Shown here in pieces: positions 1 through 6,373 of a stretch of DNA of 8,753 bases; positions within the stretch are counted from its first letter, which is position 1, and the number at the start of each line of letters is the position of its first letter. Source of the stretch: Phycisphaerales bacterium (GTDB taxonomy: Bacteria; Planctomycetota; Phycisphaerae; Phycisphaerales; UBA1924); NCBI GenBank assembly GCA_026982035.1, contig JALSHW010000305.1:1-8753 (forward strand), given 5' to 3'. The notes under the pieces are model-generated. The model searched no databases. It was not told where the DNA came from and saw nothing but the letters and a program-made list of their open reading frames with translations. A program made the translations under genes and the position numbers.

Positions 1-239
1 CAACCATGCTGTGCCGAACCGTCGAACAACAGAGCGAGGACTCAGACGAACGGCTGGCACAATTGATGCGAGAATGTGTACGAGAAGTGACCTTGTCCGA
101 CCAGAGCAGGCAAAGTCCCGAGCCGACACACGCGACGGGTGATGAAATGGATCAACTTCGGGCATTTGCCCAGCGTCAACAATCGATGCGAAAAAAATAC
201 GGCACCATGCGAGGACGCTTGTCCAGCAACGATTCCTAG
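1..239 (+). CDS. C-terminal end of an unidentified protein (possibly DNA primase DnaG)
   Basis: The frame is already open at the left edge (the codon before the first ATG, at 3-5, is sense) and ends with TAG at 237-239, so this is probably the last ~79 residues of a longer protein. An independent small gene starting at the ATG at 6 cannot be excluded, because its upstream region lies outside the window. The visible part is hydrophilic and highly charged. It has a helix-prone acidic segment (ERLAQLMRECVREV), a short disordered Pro/Thr linker, and a basic tail containing LRAFAQRQQSMRKKYG. No catalytic motif, signal peptide or membrane segment is visible. In many bacteria dnaG lies directly before rpoD, and a charged helical DnaG C-terminus would fit here, but that assignment rests on position only. 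It lies 89 bases before rpoD on the same strand. Confidence 0.6.
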   Translation, partial: TMLCRTVEQQSEDSDERLAQLMRECVREVTLSDQSRQSPEPTHATGDEMDQLRAFAQRQQSMRKKYGTMRGRLSSNDS

Positions 240-266
240 AACCAACAGATAGAGCCAACAGACTGA

Positions 267-297
267 TTGCAACACCAGTGCGGCGGCGTGCTACGAT
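267..297 (+). promoter_or_regulatory. Possible sigma-70 promoter with extended -10, upstream of rpoD
   Basis: The 89-base gap before rpoD holds TACGAT at 292-297 (4 of 6 matches to TATAAT). It is preceded by TG plus one base at 289-291, an extended -10 arrangement. A weak -35, TTGCAA, lies at 267-272, but the 19-base spacer is longer than ideal. Transcription would start around 304, about 25 bases before the rpoD ATG. This is a motif match only, and rpoD may equally be read from a promoter upstream of the preceding gene. Confidence 0.3.
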
Positions 298-311
298 GAG
301 TGATTGAATTT

Positions 312-324
312 GAGGAGCAGGGAG
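312..324 (+). promoter_or_regulatory. Shine-Dalgarno region of rpoD
   Basis: Two purine-rich matches to the anti-Shine-Dalgarno sequence lie before the ATG at 329: GAGGAG at 312-317 (11-base spacing) and GGGAG at 320-324 (4-base spacing). Together they support 329 as the start, which also gives a full sigma region 1.1 at the N-terminus. Confidence 0.6.
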
Positions 325-328
325 CAGC

Positions 329-2215
329 ATGATCGGGATTACACATCCATCCATCACCGCATTGATCGAGTCTGGAAAGTCACGCGGATGGCTCAGCTTC
401 GAAGAACTCAACAATGTCCTTCCCGATGAACTCGTTGACCCCGTTGCCATCCACACGATTCTGGCGATGGTTGATGAAGCCGGAGTCGAACTCGTTGACG
501 AGATGGAGTTTCGAGGCCGGGTCTTTCGCGCACGACGATCCGGCGATGCACGGACACTTGAGAACATTCAATATCTTGACAATGCTTTTCGCGCGATGTC
601 CGTCGCTGGGGGAGAGCATCTGGGAAGGAATGAATCTGAGCGTGTACGGATCAATGCGTCACATTTTTCAACTGGATCAAGTTCCGGTCCAGTGGTGCTC
701 GACGCTGAAGACCTCAAGCAAGCCAAGAAGGATGTGGAAGAAGCGCGGGGGATGAATGACCGGGTGGTTCAGCGTGACTTGGACGAAGCCATCAGCGCCG
801 AAACCGATCGGCGGATGGATGATCCGGTGCGGATGTATCTTTCGCAAATGGGAACAATCCCGCTGCTGAGCCGCGAAGAAGAGGTTCGGCTTGCCAAGAA
901 GATCGAAACCACTCGAATGATTTTCCGCCGTCGGTGTTTGGAATGCGACTACATCGTCACCCAGGCCGTCGAAACGCTGCGGCTGGTGAGCAAGGGGAAA
1001 CTGCCATTTGATCGAACGATGCGGACCAGTACGCTCGACCAAGGTGCCAAAGAGAAGTTGATGGTGCGGATTCCTTCAAATCTACCAACCGTCGAGATGT
1101 TGCTTCAGCTCAATCGTCAAGACTGGGAAGAACTCGAAGATCTGCGTCATGATGACGGGAAGATTCACGAAACAAAGAAGGCCAAAGAACTCCAGGACCG
1201 GATCACAACAAGACGGCGTCGCATGGCGGCGCTGGTCGAAGAGTTGTGTCTGCGGACCGGGCGGATCGTACCCTTGATGCGAAAAATCCGTTCCATTTCT
1301 GAAAAAATGCAGGCCCTCCAACACGAGATGCTCGAAGCGGCGATGTATCCCAAAAAATACGATCCCGAAGACCTCGAAGTCATGCGCATGGAACTCGATG
1401 GCCTTCGCGCACTGGTGCTCCAAGACCCCGAAGATTTACAAGAACGAATCGAATGCATCTCCACGGTGTTCTGGGAATACGAACAAGCCAAGCGTGATTT
1501 GTCGGGCGGAAACCTTCGGCTCGTGGTTTCAATCGCCAAAAAATATCGCAACCGTGGGCTCGGATTTCTCGATGTGATCCAAGAAGGCAACACCGGATTG
1601 ATGCGAGCCGTCGACAAGTTCGAATACAAACGCGGCTACAAGTTCAGCACCTACGCAACCTGGTGGATCCGTCAAGCCATCACGCGGTCGATTGCCGATC
1701 ATGCCCGAACCATCCGGATTCCAGTACACATGATCGAGACCATGACCCGATTGCGCAATATCCAAAAAGAAATCAAACAGCGGACAGGGATTGAACCATC
1801 GCCTCAGGAGATCGCCGAGCAAGCCAAGATGACCCCGGCAGAGGTGAGCAGAGTGCTGAGCATCTCCATGCATCCGGTGTCGCTGGATCGTCCTGTTGGC
1901 GAATCCGAAGATTCAAATTTCGGCGATTTTCTCGAAGACACCAATCAACGAACACCAGATCAGCAAGCCGGACAAGACGCACTCAAACAACGGATCGAAC
2001 TGGTACTCAAAACCCTCTCCTACCGAGAACGGGAAATTATCAAACTTCGCTACGGCATCGGCGACGGGTATACCTACACGCTCGAAGAAGTCGGACGAAT
2101 CTTCAAAGTCACCCGCGAGCGCGTCCGTCAAGTCGAAGCCAAGGCGATCCGAAAACTTCAACATCCAGTCCGTTCACGAAAACTAGGAAGCTACATCGAA
2201 GATCAGTCCGATTGA
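329..2215 (+). CDS. rpoD: RNA polymerase primary sigma factor (RpoD, sigma-70)
   Basis: This is a complete 628-residue group 1 sigma factor. It binds core RNA polymerase in the cytoplasm, recognises -10 and -35 elements and opens promoters of housekeeping genes. Domains in order: a region 1.1-like N-terminus (about 1-75, with the pattern [19 protein letters not shown]); a variable linker; region 1.2 (164-193, [12 protein letters not shown]); a charged non-conserved region of about 190 residues (194-385); region 2 (388-462) with core-binding [30 protein letters not shown], and the -10 reading and melting segment [17 protein letters not shown]; region 3 (463-540, IPVHMIE); and region 4 (553-617) ending in the -35 helix-turn-helix [19 protein letters not shown]. 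Region 1.1 and the long non-conserved region mark it as the primary factor, not an alternative sigma. The start is backed by a good ribosome binding site. It stops with TGA, 105 bases before the exporter genes, with no clear terminator between them. Confidence 0.97.
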   Translation: MIGITHPSITALIESGKSRGWLSFEELNNVLPDELVDPVAIHTILAMVDEAGVELVDEMEFRGRVFRARRSGDARTLENIQYLDNAFRAMSVAGGEHLGRNESERVRINASHFSTGSSSGPVVLDAEDLKQAKKDVEEARGMNDRVVQRDLDEAISAETDRRMDDPVRMYLSQMGTIPLLSREEEVRLAKKIETTRMIFRRRCLECDYIVTQAVETLRLVSKGKLPFDRTMRTSTLDQGAKEKLMVRIPSNLPTVEMLLQLNRQDWEELEDLRHDDGKIHETKKAKELQDRITTRRRRMAALVEELCLRTGRIVPLMRKIRSISEKMQALQHEMLEAAMYPKKYDPEDLEVMRMELDGLRALVLQDPEDLQERIECISTVFWEYEQAKRDLSGGNLRLVVSIAKKYRNRGLGFLDVIQEGNTGLMRAVDKFEYKRGYKFSTYATWWIRQAITRSIADHARTIRIPVHMIETMTRLRNIQKEIKQRTGIEPSPQEIAEQAKMTPAEVSRVLSISMHPVSLDRPVGESEDSNFGDFLEDTNQRTPDQQAGQDALKQRIELVLKTLSYREREIIKLRYGIGDGYTYTLEEVGRIFKVTRERVRQVEAKAIRKLQHPVRSRKLGSYIEDQSD

Positions 2216-2251
2216 TATGTTTTCGACTGAAACCTTTCTACGCCAAAGAGG

Positions 2252-2265
2252 GTACAACGGTGTAC
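2252..2265. repeat. Short perfect inverted repeat between rpoD and the exporter genes
   Basis: GTACA (2252-2256) and TGTAC (2261-2265) form 5-base inverted arms around the spacer ACGG. It sits about 55 bases before the TTG start of the ATPase gene, in the 105-base gap, where an operator would be plausible. Palindromes this short arise by chance, so the functional claim is weak. The rest of the gap shows no convincing -35/-10 pair and no stem followed by a T run. Confidence 0.25.
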
Positions 2266-2309
2266 TATGGTCAAACCCCGGCGTGGTGTCGAGGGTCTGG
2301 ATTTCTTGT

Positions 2310-2314
2310 GAGGT
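2310..2314 (+). promoter_or_regulatory. Shine-Dalgarno that fixes the TTG start of the ABC ATPase gene
   Basis: GAGGT at 2310-2314 lies 6 bases before TTG at 2321. The next in-frame ATG (2339) has no comparable site at a proper distance, so the TTG is preferred and adds six residues. Confidence 0.55.
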
Positions 2315-2320
2315 ATCGGT

Positions 2321-3304
2321 TTGAGCAATGCCATTGAGATGAACGCGGTACGAAAGACCTTTGGCGCCAAAGTCGCTGTCGAGGGGATTGACCTGGTCGT
2401 CCCGCAAGGGGCGTTGTATGGCTTCATCGGCCCAAACGGTGCCGGGAAGACCACCACGATTCGCATGATCATGTCGATCCTCTTCCCGGATTCTGGGGAG
2501 CTTAGTGTGCTGGGCAAAAAATCGGCCGTTGAATCCAAAGACCGCATCGGCTACCTCCCCGAAGAACGAGGCGTCTACAAAAAAATGAAAGTCGCCGCCT
2601 TTCTCGTCTACATGGGACGACTCAAAGGCCTCGATTCACGAGGCCTCAAACCCAAAGTCATGGAATGGCTTGAGCGTGTCGAACTTGCCGATGTCGCCAA
2701 AAAGAAATGCGAAGAACTCTCCAAGGGTATGCAACAAAAAGTTCAGTTCATCGCCTCGGTCCTCCACGATCCAGACCTCATCATCCTCGACGAACCCTTC
2801 TCAGGCCTCGACCCCGTCAACATGCGACTCCTCCGCGACCTCATCAACGAGCAACACGCCGCCGGAAAAACAGTCATTTTCTCCACCCATGTCATGCAGC
2901 AGGCCGAATCCATCTGCGACCACATCATCATGATCCACGAGGGTAAAAAAGTCCTCGACGACACCCTAGGCGACATCCGATCAAGATTCGATCCTCGCGT
3001 AATCCATGTCGATACCGTCGGAGCAGATGACCAATCAGACTTAATTTCAAGCGTCGCCGGCGTATCAAGCGTGCGCCAAAGCGAGGGAATCTATGAGGTC
3101 AAAGTCCTCGACTCGATGGACCAGCAACAAGCCATGCAAAATATCCTCGCCTCACTTCCTGTTTCACGCATCGAAATCAAGCGTCCAACCCTCGAAGATG
3201 TCTTCATCGAAATCGTCACAGGCGGCAGTCCGAGCGGCGATCACGAAGATGTTCGAGCCAAACTCCTCGCCGGCTCCAAAGAAACCCAGGAGATCGGCTC
3301 ATGA
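2321..3304 (+). CDS. ABC-2 type exporter ATP-binding protein (NatA-like)
   Basis: This 327-residue cytoplasmic ATPase would power the membrane permease encoded by the next gene. The nucleotide-binding domain (about 4-215) is complete: Walker A GPNGAGKT (37-44), a Q-loop region reading GYLPEERG (77-84) with Glu at the usual Gln position, signature LSKGMQQK (133-140), Walker B LIILDEP (153-159), D-loop SGLD (161-164) and switch His190 in FSTH. The C-terminal part (about 225-300) resembles the small accessory domain (DUF4162-like) of NatA/YhaQ-type ATPases and ends in the typical LEDVFIEIVTG. In that family the partner is an ABC-2 permease, and substrates include Na+, antibiotics or unknown compounds; the substrate here is unknown. 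The gene starts with TTG, supported by a ribosome binding site. Its stop overlaps the permease start by four bases, indicating one transcript and coupled translation. Confidence 0.93.
   Translation: MSNAIEMNAVRKTFGAKVAVEGIDLVVPQGALYGFIGPNGAGKTTTIRMIMSILFPDSGELSVLGKKSAVESKDRIGYLPEERGVYKKMKVAAFLVYMGRLKGLDSRGLKPKVMEWLERVELADVAKKKCEELSKGMQQKVQFIASVLHDPDLIILDEPFSGLDPVNMRLLRDLINEQHAAGKTVIFSTHVMQQAESICDHIIMIHEGKKVLDDTLGDIRSRFDPRVIHVDTVGADDQSDLISSVAGVSSVRQSEGIYEVKVLDSMDQQQAMQNILASLPVSRIEIKRPTLEDVFIEIVTGGSPSGDHEDVRAKLLAGSKETQEIGS
3288..3292 (+). promoter_or_regulatory. Shine-Dalgarno of the permease gene, inside the ATPase gene
   Basis: AGGAG lies 8 bases before the ATG at 3301, within the last codons of the ATPase gene. 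With the ATGA stop/start overlap it indicates translational coupling and balanced synthesis of the two subunits. Confidence 0.65.
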
Positions 3305-4701
3305 ACTTCACCAAAATCACTCGAGTCGCCGGCCGCGAGTTTGCCTCCACCGCCATGACCAAGGGCTTCATCATCGGCGCCCTGGTCGTCCCCGCAGTCA
3401 TGGCCGCCCTCATCCCGCTGATCGCAATCCTTTCCGCCGCCGCCCAGCCCTCGGCTGACAAAGGGACAATCTATGTCCTCGATCACTCAGCCGAAGTCTT
3501 CAATGAAATCGAATCCCGCCTGTCTCCAGAAGAGGTCCGCAGTCGTTGGGAAGATCGAGCAAAACGGGCCGCCAACTTTGCCAAAGGCATGATGGGCCAG
3601 TCCGGAGGCGATCAAATTGAAAATGCCATGAACTCTATCAAAACACCAGAGTTCCGCGTCATCCCCACAGCCCCCGACGCCGACATCGAACAAATCAAAA
3701 CCGAAATTCGAAACCAACTCACCTCCAAAGCCACCCTCGATGATCCCTTGGAAAAAGTACTGGCAGTCATCGAAATCGACATCGACGCCTCCAAAAAAGT
3801 CAATGACGCCGAGGGCTACGGCTCATACCAAGCCTTCTTCAGACCCAAACTCAACGAAGAAACCGTCAGCGAAATCGAATCAGGCGTTCGCTGGTCCATC
3901 AGAGAAAAACGCTACGAAAACGCAGGCCTTGACCGAGATCAAATCAAAGAACTCGCATCCATCAGCCAGCGAGAAAGCAAAGAAATCACCGAAGAAGGCG
4001 AACGAAACGAAAGCTCAGGCATCGCCACATTCTTGATCCCAATCGCATCCCTCGTCCTCCTCATCGTCGCCACCATGACCGGAGGCCAATACCTCCTGAC
4101 CACAACCATCGAAGAAAAATCAAACCGCGTCGTCGAAGTCCTCCTGAGCGCCTGCTCCCCGATGGAACTCATGACTGGTAAAATCATCGGCCAAATGGGC
4201 GTGGGATTATCTCTACTGATCGTCTACAATTCTCTCGGCATCGTCGCCCTCATCGCCTTCAACCGCCTCGACATGATCTCAGGCCAAACCATCATCCTCT
4301 TCTTTGTCTTCTTCCTCCTTGCCTACTTTATGCTCGCCTCTATGATGGCCGCCATCGGATCCGCCGTCAGCGACATGCGCGAAGCCCAATCCCTCATGAC
4401 CCCCGTCATGCTCATCATGATGATCCCATATTTCTTCTTCATGCCAGTGATCCGCGCCCCAAACTCCATGCTTTCTACAGTCACCAGTTTCATTCCGCCA
4501 ATCTCCCCATTCATCATGATCATGCGCGTCTCTTCAACCGATCCGCCCCCCGCTTGGCAGATCGCCGCCGTCATTTTCGTGAATCTCATCGGCGTATTCA
4601 TTTTTCTCTGGCTCGCCGCCAAAATCTTCCGCGTCGGCCTCCTCATGTACGGCAAACCCCCAAACCTCCGCACCCTCATTAAATGGATCAAAATGGCGTA
4701 G
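3301..4701 (+). CDS. ABC-2 type exporter permease (NatB-like)
   Basis: This 466-residue inner-membrane protein is the channel partner of the preceding ATPase. A cytoplasmic start (TRVAGREFASTAMTKGF) leads into a first membrane segment (about 22-48). A large, mostly hydrophilic domain follows (about 50-238), predicted outside the cytoplasm. Then come roughly five or six membrane segments (about 241-263, 295-320, 328-353, 365-383, possibly 392-408, and 418-440) and a short basic tail. Between the second and third segments lies EEKSNRVVEVLLSACSPMEL (271-290), the amphipathic coupling stretch typical of NatB/YhaP-type ABC-2 permeases that contacts the ATPase. One N-terminal helix, a large external loop and a C-terminal helix bundle is the usual NatB arrangement. 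The start overlaps the ATPase stop (ATGA) and has a good ribosome binding site. It ends with TAG, 37 bases before prfA. The transported substrate cannot be read from the sequence. Confidence 0.9.
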   Translation: MNFTKITRVAGREFASTAMTKGFIIGALVVPAVMAALIPLIAILSAAAQPSADKGTIYVLDHSAEVFNEIESRLSPEEVRSRWEDRAKRAANFAKGMMGQSGGDQIENAMNSIKTPEFRVIPTAPDADIEQIKTEIRNQLTSKATLDDPLEKVLAVIEIDIDASKKVNDAEGYGSYQAFFRPKLNEETVSEIESGVRWSIREKRYENAGLDRDQIKELASISQRESKEITEEGERNESSGIATFLIPIASLVLLIVATMTGGQYLLTTTIEEKSNRVVEVLLSACSPMELMTGKIIGQMGVGLSLLIVYNSLGIVALIAFNRLDMISGQTIILFFVFFLLAYFMLASMMAAIGSAVSDMREAQSLMTPVMLIMMIPYFFFMPVIRAPNSMLSTVTSFIPPISPFIMIMRVSSTDPPPAWQIAAVIFVNLIGVFIFLWLAAKIFRVGLLMYGKPPNLRTLIKWIKMA

Positions 4702-4738
4702 TAAAAACTCTCCAAGTCGGGCAGCATATCCTTACCCC

Positions 4739-5824
4739 ATGAGTTCTGACGATCGCCTTATTGAGAAACTCCAAACACTCCAGTCGCAGTATGCGGAGTT
4801 GTCGCTGCAACTCGAATCCCCCGAAGTCCTCACCGACCACAACCAAGTCCGCACCCTCTCGATTAAAAAAGCCGCCCTCGCCCCCGTCGTCGAGGGCTAC
4901 CAACGCTACCAATCCTTACTCAATGAAGCCGCCGAACTCGGCGAAGCCCTGACTGGCGACGACCCCGAACTCGCCGAGATGGCCAAAGAAGAACTCCCCG
5001 AGATCGAGTCCCAAGCCGCCCAACAACTCGAATCCATCAAATCCACCCTCGTCACCACCGACGATCTCGCCGTGGGATCGGTCATCCTCGAAATCCGCGC
5101 CGGTACCGGAGGCGACGAAGCCGGGCTCTGGGCACGGGATCTCCTCGAGGTCTACACCCGCTACGCATCAACCCGCGGCTGGACCGTCGAAGAAATGTCC
5201 ATGGACACCGATCCATCCGTCGGAGGCATCCGCCACGCCGTTCTCAACTTCAAAGGCCAGGGCGTCTGGCAATGCTTGTCGTTTGAATCGGGAGTCCACT
5301 CGGTCAAACGCGTTCCCGCCACCGAAACCCAAGGGCGAGTCCACACAAGCACCTGCACCGTCGCCGTCCTCCCAGAACCCGAAGCCGTCGAAGTCAATAT
5401 CGACTGGGCCAACGATGTTGACGAACACATCACCACCGCCCAAGGCCCTGGCGGCCAAAATGTCAACAAAGTCGCCACCGCCGTCCAAATGCGACACAAA
5501 CCGACTGGCGTCGAAGTCCGCATGCAAGAGTCCAAATCCCAAGCCCAAAACCGCGACAAAGCCAAGCGACTCCTCACCGCTCGTGTCTACGAGATCGAAC
5601 AAGCCAAAATCAACTCAGAACGCGACGAGTCACGAAGAGCCCAGATCGGCACCGCCCAACGATCCGAAAAAATACGGGTCTATCGCTACCAAGACAACAT
5701 CGTCGCCGATCAACGCCTCAGCGAAAAATTCAATAAAAACCTCGTCATCGACAACGCCGAGCTCGGCCCAATCTTCGACGCCCTCATCGAACAGCAAACC
5801 GCTGGCCGCCTTGCCGCCCTCTGA
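4739..5824 (+). CDS. prfA: Peptide chain release factor 1 (RF1)
   Basis: This 361-residue class I release factor, of normal RF1 length, reads UAA and UAG stop codons on the ribosome and triggers peptide release. The N-terminal helical domain (about 1-105) is followed by AGTGGDEAG (121-129), the stop-codon reading loop with the RF1-type PAT tripeptide at 193-195 (RVPATETQGRVHTS), and the catalytic GGQ at 238-240 (QGPGGQNVNK). The C-terminal part has SQAQNRDKAKRLL and GTAQRSEKIRVY (304-315). PAT rather than SPF argues for RF1 over RF2, and the full-length N-terminal and decoding domains argue against the small rescue factor ArfB. Residues just before GGQ (TTAQGP) differ from the usual RSSGA-like sequence. 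No Shine-Dalgarno is visible before the ATG. The gene follows the exporter by 37 bases and may share its transcript. It ends two bases from a convergent gene, with no terminator between them. Confidence 0.96.
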   Translation: MSSDDRLIEKLQTLQSQYAELSLQLESPEVLTDHNQVRTLSIKKAALAPVVEGYQRYQSLLNEAAELGEALTGDDPELAEMAKEELPEIESQAAQQLESIKSTLVTTDDLAVGSVILEIRAGTGGDEAGLWARDLLEVYTRYASTRGWTVEEMSMDTDPSVGGIRHAVLNFKGQGVWQCLSFESGVHSVKRVPATETQGRVHTSTCTVAVLPEPEAVEVNIDWANDVDEHITTAQGPGGQNVNKVATAVQMRHKPTGVEVRMQESKSQAQNRDKAKRLLTARVYEIEQAKINSERDESRRAQIGTAQRSEKIRVYRYQDNIVADQRLSEKFNKNLVIDNAELGPIFDALIEQQTAGRLAAL

Positions 5825-5826
5825 GA

Positions 5827-6303
5827 TCATTGGGCAAGCACATAATAATACCGATCCCCACTGAGTTTCTGAAATGATCCAGTTGCCAGATCACCATTAT
5901 CAAACCGCTCATCAACCAGCAGCATCACCGCATCGCCCGGATTGTCCCCGTCATTAAAATGCACCCCAATCGCCGCAATAATCCCCAACTCATTGAACTC
6001 CGTATCCCAAACCCCGCCCATCGGTGTCCCCGCCGTCCATTCGTCGGCGTCAATGTAGTCCTCAAACCCAGCAGGCACAGCCCCAGAACTCCCATCGACG
6101 GGATAACTGCCCTCACGAACACTGTAATATTCAGCGGCCCCGGTATAAGTTTTGAGACTCGAAATAAAGGCCCCAATCTGTGCATCACGCGTTGTCCCCG
6201 CAAACTGAGGCACGACAATCGCCGCCATGATTCCCAAGATGACAACCACGATAAGAATCTCGACAAGCGTAAAAGCAGAACGGGATGTGAGAGTTGGCCG
6301 CAT
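5827..6303 (-). CDS. Type IV pilin-like / type II secretion pseudopilin protein
   Basis: This is a 158-residue protein from the ATG at 6303. An in-frame TTG at 6318 would add five residues, but neither start has a clear ribosome binding site. A short basic leader (MRPTLTSRSA) precedes the prepilin signature FTLVEILIVVVILGIMAA, where a prepilin peptidase would cut before the Phe. The conserved Glu at mature position 5 is present and the hydrophobic helix spans about 20 residues. The residue before the cut is Ala instead of the usual Gly. The soluble part has AAEYYSVREGSYP, a pattern shared with GspG-like pseudopilins, then TPMGGVWD (98-105 counted from the TTG) and an acidic, Gly-rich end. It would sit in the inner membrane and join a pilus or secretion pseudopilus, but no assembly ATPase, platform protein or peptidase gene lies in the window. 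It lies 70 bases downstream of putA on the same strand. Confidence 0.85.
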   Translation of the reverse strand: MRPTLTSRSAFTLVEILIVVVILGIMAAIVVPQFAGTTRDAQIGAFISSLKTYTGAAEYYSVREGSYPVDGSSGAVPAGFEDYIDADEWTAGTPMGGVWDTEFNELGIIAAIGVHFNDGDNPGDAVMLLVDERFDNGDLATGSFQKLSGDRYYYVLAQ

Positions 6304-6337
6304 ATCAGATGTATGCAAATCAATCCAAGCGGATGCA

Positions 6338-6357
6338 AGTCAAAACAAACATTGACT
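6338..6357. repeat. Short inverted repeat between putA and the pseudopilin gene
   Basis: AGTCAA (6338-6343) and TTGACT (6352-6357) are perfect 6-base inverted arms around an 8-base AT-rich spacer, 35 bases before the pseudopilin ATG. The stem is AT-rich and no T run follows on either strand, so it is a poor terminator. It could be an operator or chance. The remainder of this 70-base gap shows no convincing promoter. Confidence 0.25.
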
Positions 6358-6373
6358 CGTTATCGGAATCAAT

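Noticed and set aside
1165..1629. A 154-codon open frame on the minus strand
   Set aside because: It lies wholly inside rpoD, opposite conserved sigma regions. Its translation is Ser/Arg-rich with no recognisable motif, as expected from an antisense shadow.
2233..2251. CCTTT...AAAGAGG considered as a terminator stem after rpoD
   Set aside because: The stem is short, needs a bulged base and is not followed by a T run.
2579..2585. A run of seven A's inside the ATPase gene (another at 191-197 in the first frame), considered as a transcriptional slippage or frameshift site
   Set aside because: Both genes read through intact with conserved sequence on each side in the ATPase gene, and no alternative frame product makes sense.
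5429..5470. The possibility that the GGQ protein is a ribosome rescue hydrolase (ArfB) or RF2 instead of RF1
   Set aside because: It is full length (361 residues) with an intact decoding domain and the RF1-type PAT tripeptide. ArfB lacks that domain and RF2 carries SPF.
5283..5864. A 193-codon + strand frame overlapping the end of prfA
   Set aside because: It is a shifted frame of prfA. The product is Pro/Ser/Lys-rich low-complexity sequence caused by the C-rich codons, while the prfA frame carries the conserved motifs.
6315..6343. TTGACT on the minus strand (6343-6338) as the -35 of a pseudopilin promoter
   Set aside because: No acceptable -10 hexamer lies 16-19 bases downstream; the best candidates match TATAAT at only two or three positions or have a 22-base spacing.
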